DNA of 64,000 bases from Paenibacillus sp. BIC5C1 (GTDB taxonomy: Bacteria > Bacillota > Bacilli > Paenibacillales > Paenibacillaceae): the NCBI RefSeq assembly GCF_032399705.1, contig NZ_CP135922.1, positions 2,356,001-2,420,000 on the forward strand. Direction: 5' to 3'. Position numbers and translations under genes: made by a program. Below the pieces are notes generated by a model. It made no database searches. It was not told the origin of the DNA and worked only from the letters and a program-made list of their open reading frames with translations. Each line of letters begins with the position of its first letter. The stretch's first letter is position 1. Shown here piece after piece: positions 59,369-64,000 of the stretch.

Positions 59369-59808
59369 GAACAAAAAGAGAACAGCACCCGTCACAAACC
59401 ATTACCTGTTTGACGGCGGTAGGCTAGAAGACGAGCGGAGACAGTCAGTCCCTTGCAATAAGACCTACACTGGAGCCGCAAGGGTAGAACAAGCGGGCAT
59501 GCTGTTCTTTTTGTTTCCGCAGCTTGTCATAACCGCTTGAGGGTTACGCTCAGTCGCGTGGCTTGAGGTTATGAGGGGAAAACAACACTATGCCGGTAGG
59601 TCGAAAGAGGGCGCGGATGGCAACGGCGACACAAGAAGGGTTGACTGCCGCCCATCAAAAGGGCAGCTATAGCATCCGTAGTGTTAGAATTGATGTGGTG
59701 GCGGAAGAGAGACGCTAAGTGCTGTGAGACTGTTACTACGGCAGACTAATAACCTGCTAATGTCAGAGGGAATACAGTCATGCAGAGGTGAGAGGCCCTG
59801 CCCACATC
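59369..59808 (+). ncRNA. Large multi-domain structured RNA candidate (about 440 nt)
   Basis: There is no credible ORF here. Four closed domains follow in order. D1 (59369-59516) is closed by an arm containing AGAACAGCA with TGCTGTTCT. Inside D1, CCCTTGC pairs with GCAAGGG, and GTAGG with CCTAC of that loop as a pseudoknot. D2 (59528-59573) is CATAACC/GGTTATG. D3 (59584-59685) is AACACTA plus CGGATG with CATCCGTAGTGTT. D4 (59692-59808) is GATGTGG/CCACATC, with GACTGT/ACAGTC inside. Phage location and style recall the ornate large RNAs ROOL and GOLLD, but identity is not established. Confidence 0.7.
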
Positions 59809-59886
59809 CATTTCATTCCTCGACGTAATTATCCAAAGAAGGTAAAATTCTTCTGTACGATACTAACGTTCAAGGAGACATGCATA

Positions 59887-60294
59887 ATGAGATTGAAACG
59901 CGATTTTTTGACTCCAGAAGAAGTGCTTGCAGTTGGGAATGATACACTGGATAAGCTGCTTGATGTTTTGTTTCTCGATCTAAGCCCATGGGAAATGTTC
60001 TTTCTCAAAGATTCTCCTGATAAAATTCATGTTGTAAAGGGCTTGAATACGGATGGATACTTGTATAGTGGAGGCGTGGCAGAATACGGAAATATTTATC
60101 CTATCTTCTCTGCAGGCATGTTAATCCAACTGCTATCAGATGCACATCAATGCAACCTTGTAGCGGTAGGACTAGGATGGGTTCTGATATGGAACAATGA
60201 CGTCGTCACTCAGAGTGAAGAGGGAGAGTTGTTGGTTTCATTCCTATGGAGGTCACTTGTTCAGATTGTTAATGATGGTAAGTACACTTGGTAA
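59887..60294 (+). CDS. Hypothetical protein, 135 residues, after the structured RNA
   Basis: A small mixed protein with a hydrophobic centre (GNIYPIFSAGMLIQLL). ATG 59887 has AAGGAG 9 bases upstream. The frame is open from 59788, but that part overlaps the structured RNA. The function is unknown. Confidence 0.6.
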   Translation: MRLKRDFLTPEEVLAVGNDTLDKLLDVLFLDLSPWEMFFLKDSPDKIHVVKGLNTDGYLYSGGVAEYGNIYPIFSAGMLIQLLSDAHQCNLVAVGLGWVLIWNNDVVTQSEEGELLVSFLWRSLVQIVNDGKYTW

Positions 60295-60326
60295 CTCCAT
60301 CTCAATTGCAGATAATATAGGTCATC

Positions 60327-60354
60327 AAGTCGCCCAATGCAGGCGGCTTTTTTA
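60327..60354 (+). terminator. Terminator before tRNA-like element 2
   Basis: AGTCGCC pairs with GGCGGCT around a 7-base loop, followed by a run of T residues. Confidence 0.8.
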
Positions 60355-60358
60355 ATGC

Positions 60359-60426
60359 GCTCCCTTAACTCAACGGTAGAGTCCGGAGAGATCCGGAAAG
60401 CGGCGGTTCGATTCCGTCAGGGAGCC
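60359..60426 (+). ncRNA. tRNA-like element 2
   Basis: The acceptor stem GCTCCCT/AGGGAGC is perfect (7 bp). The D arm is ACTC-AACGGTA-GAGT. The anticodon-like arm is TCCGG-AGAGAT-CCGGA (5 bp, 6-base loop). The T arm is GGCGG-TTCGATT-CCGTC. The arm is too short for a normal 7-base anticodon loop, and the total length (68) is short. It lies just after a terminator. Its last 25 bases match element 1 exactly. Confidence 0.7.
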
Positions 60427-60524
60427 TTACAACGTGTTAAGTCTTCGTGCGCTTTACCATTAAAAATAAGGAGTGGTCGAAACCAACTCCGGTGGGAAAC
60501 ATGATGGACGGGTTATACACTTTA

Positions 60525-60757
60525 TTCACGTTTTATTCAAATTCATGAATATTTGTGGTGGACAATCGTACACCACTACATAACGCACCAAAAATGACTT
60601 AGTGGTGGAGAATTGTACCCCTCTAGTGGTGGACGATTATACCCCCAAGAAAGAAAAAAGAAATAAAAGAATAAAAGATATAAAGATATATATAAGAGAA
60701 ATTCATTTGCATATCCAAACCATGTATAAACACTCGTATAAAAGAACGGGTGTTTTT
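60525..60757 (+). repeat. Iteron, AT-rich and terminator cassette, copy 2
   Basis: It holds the same three iterons, purine/AT-rich tract and hairpin as copy 1 at 45806-46035, with the terminator better kept (AACACTCGT/ACGGGTGTT then T residues). A one-base change and stop codons break the VVDNxTP reading frame between the iterons. It seems to be a relic of an initiator gene's origin region. Confidence 0.6.
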
Positions 60758-60801
60758 TACTGATTAAAACAAGGACTGTGAAATCGAAAGGACGTGAGAA
60801 A

Positions 60802-61278
60802 ATGATGAACGGGAAACTAAGTGAGTTCAAGGTATATATGGGTGATGAAGAACTACAGGTAGCGGACATCCAGATTGATTATAAGGATAACCCGCCCCCT
60901 TCAGACATCCCCAGTGTTGGAATAATCGGTAGCCAAAGTGTCAATATCGAGGGTGGTACGTTCCACATAGACGGTGTATATGACGCTATCACTCATGAGG
61001 CGCTGAAACATATCACACCTCAAGAGGCACAAGAGACATTGGTGTATGCAGCACTACACAAGATACCCCTGAAGTACTGGGCACTCAAGGAGCTGTTCAA
61101 TATAGCAGGCTGGGACATCACCCCATACAGATGGGTGCCCGTGGTACTGAAGCCTGGTGAGACAGAGGAACATGCCTTCAGACGTGTGCAGTTAGGTAAC
61201 CGTGTACTGACAGCCAATGAGGATGTGGTGTTGCTACCACCAGATACACAGTTCACACCACCAGATAAATTGTTCTAG
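60802..61278 (+). CDS. Phage-type hypothetical protein, 158 residues
   Basis: The N-terminus is beta-rich, and a mid part has a helical domain (ITPQEAQETLVYAALHKIPL). ATG 60802 is preferred over the upstream in-frame GTG at 60778 because GGACGTGAG lies upstream of it. It follows iteron copy 2 by 44 bases. The family is not recognised. Confidence 0.6.
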   Translation: MMNGKLSEFKVYMGDEELQVADIQIDYKDNPPPSDIPSVGIIGSQSVNIEGGTFHIDGVYDAITHEALKHITPQEAQETLVYAALHKIPLKYWALKELFNIAGWDITPYRWVPVVLKPGETEEHAFRRVQLGNRVLTANEDVVLLPPDTQFTPPDKLF

Positions 61279-61289
61279 GAAGGTGGACC

Positions 61290-61421
61290 ATGATAACCCA
61301 GTGGATCAAGCGCATGTTATGGGGCGAGGGTCATCGATCTGAGCAAGCGGAAGTGACGACACAAAAGATGGACGATAACTTGCAACGTGGACCAGGGACA
61401 ATCCTTTATATTGATGATTGA
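61290..61421 (+). CDS. Very small protein, 43 residues
   Basis: An ATG 61290 frame of 43 codons begins MITQWIKRML, with GGAAGGTGG just upstream and 11 bases after the previous stop. It is probably cotranscribed with the previous gene. The function is unknown. Confidence 0.45.
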   Translation: MITQWIKRMLWGEGHRSEQAEVTTQKMDDNLQRGPGTILYIDD

Positions 61422-61460
61422 CAGCAGAAAAACAGGGGCGAAAACCTCGGCTGAAAAAAT

Positions 61461-61528
61461 CACGGGTCCCTCTGGGGGTCAAATTTAGAGTGCGGGTGCT
61501 TGCGATCCCGAAATCGCTCCAGTTTTAA
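61461..61528 (+). repeat. Structured dispersed element, copy 2
   Basis: It shares CGGGTCCCTCTGG, ATTTAGAG and GCGGGTGCTTGCGA with copy 1 at 51935. The outer stem of copy 1 is not fully kept, but the inner CGGG/CCCG and CTCT/AGAG pairs are. Position is after the 43-residue ORF. The 250 bases that follow show no gene. Confidence 0.5.
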
Positions 61529-61781
61529 AATTTATTTTCCCCTTCCTCTTCTTATCGCCTCAGACCAAATCTGGGGCTGTTTGAGCGTGTTTCTTCAAAT
61601 AATGCACCTGGACTTAAGTTTTAGTGAAAATGGTGTGATAACGGAAGTTAAGGACAGACAATAATGAGAAGGAAATCGGAAGAGGGAACGATTGTTTAAT
61701 TGATTTTTAATATCTTTTCGTGTTAGGAAGGGGATTCTCGTTAATAGAGCGAAGGTAATGTTTTAGAAGGAGGAGGTTACC

Positions 61782-62606
61782 TTGCTAAGCATAGTAGATT
61801 ACATAGCTAAGAGAAAGAAAGAGGACGGCCTAAATGAATTTGACCAGGCGAAGGCAGAAAACACGAGTATCTGTGTAAATTATGTGTTTGAGTATTTCAA
61901 CAATTATCTTACTGACAGTGCATCAGATGAAAAAACATATCTCCAGTCTGAGAAGCTTGAGAAGTATCGGGGACAGCTAGCACATTTTGATTCTGAAACG
62001 GCTAATTGGCTTGTTCAAATGTTTGATGATCATGGTAAAATGCTGAATCTTGCCATAAATAACTTTCTAAAAAAACAAGAATTGTTTCTTATCTATAATT
62101 CTGATGCTGAATTCAGGAGTGTATCCTACGAATGTTACACTTTTTTGAGCAAAAAGCATCCTTTTTTAAGGGATCACACTGAGATGTTATTCAGGTACAT
62201 CAAGGAATACCATGAAATAAAGAGTCGGATTCGTAATGGAGTGAACTATCCTTTAATAACTGAATCGATGTCGATATGGATTGAGGAGACTTGGGAAAAG
62301 CATCACGTAAACTTGTGGGAGTTTACTCAAGATTGGGTACACAAATTTTTTGATAATGAACAATTATGGCCAGCTACTCACAAGAGAAAAAGCAATGAGG
62401 CGTGGAGAACCTATGAGTATGACTACAAGCAAAAGAGCAATCTTTTCAATCTTAACGATCTGTATAGAAGATTGCCTAAAAAAACTTTCATTAGAGGAAG
62501 GAAACAGGAATTAGAAATAATGATGATGTATGATTGGCTTCATGGAGTTGAAGGCGATGAAGAATACTGGGAGGAATACAAGTCCAAAGTGATTGAGCAT
62601 TCATAG
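61782..62606 (+). CDS. Unknown protein, 274 residues
   Basis: A charged, largely helical soluble protein. TTG 61782 is backed by AAGGAGGAGG. Trp-rich and acidic parts occur near the C-terminus (WLHGVEGDEEYWEEY). No domain is recognised. A 61-residue gene follows after 24 bases, and a terminator closes the pair. Confidence 0.6.
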   Translation: MLSIVDYIAKRKKEDGLNEFDQAKAENTSICVNYVFEYFNNYLTDSASDEKTYLQSEKLEKYRGQLAHFDSETANWLVQMFDDHGKMLNLAINNFLKKQELFLIYNSDAEFRSVSYECYTFLSKKHPFLRDHTEMLFRYIKEYHEIKSRIRNGVNYPLITESMSIWIEETWEKHHVNLWEFTQDWVHKFFDNEQLWPATHKRKSNEAWRTYEYDYKQKSNLFNLNDLYRRLPKKTFIRGRKQELEIMMMYDWLHGVEGDEEYWEEYKSKVIEHS

Positions 62607-62630
62607 TGTCATTTATAGAGGAGGAAAACC

Positions 62631-62816
62631 ATGAAGGTGAGTCCAGAATTATTGAAGCAATTAAACGAGATGCTAGATGCTTACACACAAGATGTTAAGA
62701 ACTCGGGTTTAAAGCCATCTACTGAAAAAACATATCTTCTTCACGCCAATCATTTCGTGCGCTGGTGTAACGGGGATTTTGTTCCTGGGGCCAGATTAAA
62801 AGAAAGTGGTAAATGA
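62631..62816 (+). CDS. Small SAM-like (integrase N-terminal type) protein, 61 residues
   Basis: The sequence KPSTEKTYLLHANHFVRWC resembles the core-binding SAM-like domain of tyrosine recombinases, but no catalytic domain follows. GAGGAGG precedes ATG 62631. It may be a DNA-binding partner of the 274-residue protein. The function is not known. Confidence 0.55.
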   Translation: MKVSPELLKQLNEMLDAYTQDVKNSGLKPSTEKTYLLHANHFVRWCNGDFVPGARLKESGK

Positions 62817-62832
62817 AATAGAGCAAAACTAA

Positions 62833-62860
62833 AGCGCCCGGGTTGGGCGCTATTTTTTTG
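62833..62860 (+). terminator. Terminator of the two-gene unit
   Basis: AGCGCCC pairs with GGGCGCT (loop 5 bases) and seven T residues follow. Confidence 0.9.
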
Positions 62861-63147
62861 GTATGTATTATTTTATCATCTTTGCCGCTAAGGAAACCAC
62901 GTAATTGTGGTGGTCCCTAGGAGGTGTGTTAACACCTACCAAAGTAGTCGGCAATAGTTATTTACTTTGTTTTCTTACGACGCTTAATTGTGATAAACGG
63001 GATGTTAAAAAATTTGATTTCTATAACATCTGTTTGTTCCAAGATTGCCCACCTCCTCTCCTAATTGATGAGGTCGCAATTACTATTATATTTGAGATTC
63101 CAGTAATAGGAAAGTGGAATCTAAGTAAAAAAGGAGGGAGTGGGGTA
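62861..63147. other. Noncoding stretch with two hairpins
   Basis: ACCAC-GTAATT-GTGGT lies near 62896-62911 and AGGTGT-GTTA-ACACCT at 62922-62937. An open frame crosses the area but lacks a start site, so it is not called. Confidence 0.4.
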
Positions 63148-63399
63148 ATGTCAATTAAAAAAACACCGAAACTCATTAAGTGTTTTGAGCATGGAGAGCT
63201 AATCAGGACTGTTTATGATAAAGAAGAGACCTGGATCTTTAATTCAATTGGATATGAATCTGTAAACATCAACTGTACTTTAATTCAGGCTCTGGATGAT
63301 CTGTCCATGGAAGGTTGGGAGTTGATTTGCAAAGGTGAGCAGCAAGGTTATATATTGAGGAAACCCGCTGAAAAGGAAGAGCCACAGCCGCTTGATTAA
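63148..63399 (+). CDS. Hypothetical protein, 83 residues (DUF4177-like)
   Basis: A small alpha/beta protein with the pattern of DUF4177 members (ALDDLSMEGWELICKGEQ). ATG 63148 is used because GGAGGGAG lies upstream. The upstream part of the open frame is rejected. The function is unknown. Confidence 0.55.
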   Translation: MSIKKTPKLIKCFEHGELIRTVYDKEETWIFNSIGYESVNINCTLIQALDDLSMEGWELICKGEQQGYILRKPAEKEEPQPLD

Positions 63400-63455
63400 T
63401 GAATGTGAAGGGTGTCGGATAAACCTACATCCCTCTCGATTATAGTGAGTTAAAC

Positions 63456-63509
63456 AAAAAGGGTCTTCACTTAATGAAGGGCCTTTTTTCTATCCGAAAA
63501 ACGGATAGT
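63456..63509 (+). terminator. Terminator and following hairpin
   Basis: AAAGG/CCTTT arms with TTCA/TGAA inside form a stem with one mismatch, followed by T residues. Directly after it, CTATCCG-AAAAA-CGGATAG (63490-63509) forms a perfect second hairpin. Confidence 0.65.
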
Positions 63510-63519
63510 ATTCTTTTCA

Positions 63520-64000
63520 TCAGGAACGTACTGTCTGTTATATAGAGGAAAGTTAATCGCGATTAAGCAACAGGAGAACAAAGTACTCACATTATGAGTA
63601 CGTAAGTTTTTCACACCTGTCAGATTGACAGGTAGAGAATTTGATTGGCAGTAAACAGTTCATTAAAAACTAGCAGGAAGTAAGCGCAAGATATGTGATT
63701 TGAAATCACATGGTGGAGAATGGAAGAACCGACGAAAAGTATTCTAGCCACTTAACGGATAGTATCGAATAGGTGATGACCGTCAGATTGACAGGTATGA
63801 ACCCACTCCTCCAAAGAAAATAACAATTGGAAGAATAAGAAAAATGCTGATATAGCAGACTGCCTTGCTTTGGATAAGCAGACTACCGGAGGAGGTACTT
63901 TCAAAGCACCCTCCTCATATCGAAAGGGAGTCACAGTAAGAAGGTCATCACATGGATCAGAAAAATTCGATTCGTAGAGAAGAGTCCTGATAATTGGTGG
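63520..64000 (+). ncRNA. Second structured noncoding region (runs off the window)
   Basis: No coding frame is credible here. Hairpins include TTAATCG/CGATTAA (63553-63566), GTACTC/GAGTAC (63583-63601) and ACCTGTC/GACAGGT (63615-63633). Further ones are ATGTGATTT/AAATCACAT (63693-63711) and GGAGGAGGT with ACCCTCCTC (63888-63915). GTCAGATTGACAGGTA occurs twice (about 63619 and 63782), as does AGCAGACTRCC (about 63854 and 63877). It may be a long structured RNA. The 3' end is beyond the window. Confidence 0.5.

Noticed and set aside
59369..59808. Retron msr-msd reading of the structured region
   Set aside because: There is no reverse transcriptase gene nearby and the stem plan does not show the expected branching guanosine layout.
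62905..63147. N-terminal extension of the 83-residue protein
   Set aside because: The extra 81 codons have no start signal and cross two hairpins, whereas ATG 63148 has a strong binding site.

Overview
The window looks like a chromosomal segment of a Paenibacillus-type soil Firmicute. The grounds are strong AGGAGG ribosome binding sites with many TTG and GTG starts, CcpA-type cre boxes, YesM/YesN two-component pairs, a multidomain GH74 xyloglucanase, and the general gene style. The species cannot be fixed from sequence alone.

Positions 1-41200 are ordinary chromosome. They hold the end of a hybrid histidine kinase, an alpha/beta hydrolase, small zinc-ribbon and methyltransferase genes, an N-acetylglucosamine kinase-type ATPase and a GNAT acetyltransferase. 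A MarR-MMPL exporter operon follows, then an SGNH lipase, an aminoglycoside-phosphotransferase-fold kinase, and a Tet(M)-like ribosomal protection GTPase paired with a TPR protein. From 14 kb the theme is plant polysaccharide use: AraC regulator with uxaB-uxaA (hexuronate catabolism), GH42 beta-galactosidase with a divergent AraC regulator, and an esterase, SGNH hydrolase and SMP-30 lactonase cluster. The last block (26.2-39.8 kb) is a xyloglucan-type locus: secreted GH74 enzyme, YesN/YesM sensors, sugar ABC transporter and GH2 beta-galactosidase. Good cre boxes sit in front of the sensor and transporter genes.

From about 41.5 kb to the end the window is mobile or prophage DNA. It has a tyrosine integrase, a repressor/Cro switch with four palindromic operators, an excisionase-like helix-turn-helix protein, a replication protein, an ArpU-type late regulator, and then directly a tail tape-measure gene. 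Terminase, portal, capsid, most tail, holin and lysin genes are missing, so the prophage is defective or heavily rearranged. Accessory genes follow: an amber-interrupted DUF4145 protein, a membrane partner, a decayed phage DNA ligase, a SRAP protein and several unknown genes.

The most interesting material is RNA-like or repetitive. (1) A compact 228-nt group I intron splits the tape-measure gene, with P1, P3, P6, P7, P8, P9 and P10 all readable. (2) A 440-nt four-domain structured noncoding region lies at 59369-59808. (3) A second hairpin-dense noncoding region runs from about 63.5 kb off the window end. (4) Two tRNA-like elements share acceptor and T arm but differ in a covarying anticodon-like arm. 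(5) Two copies of an iteron, AT-rich and terminator cassette resemble an origin inside a replication gene. (6) A roughly 50-bp structured element occurs twice.
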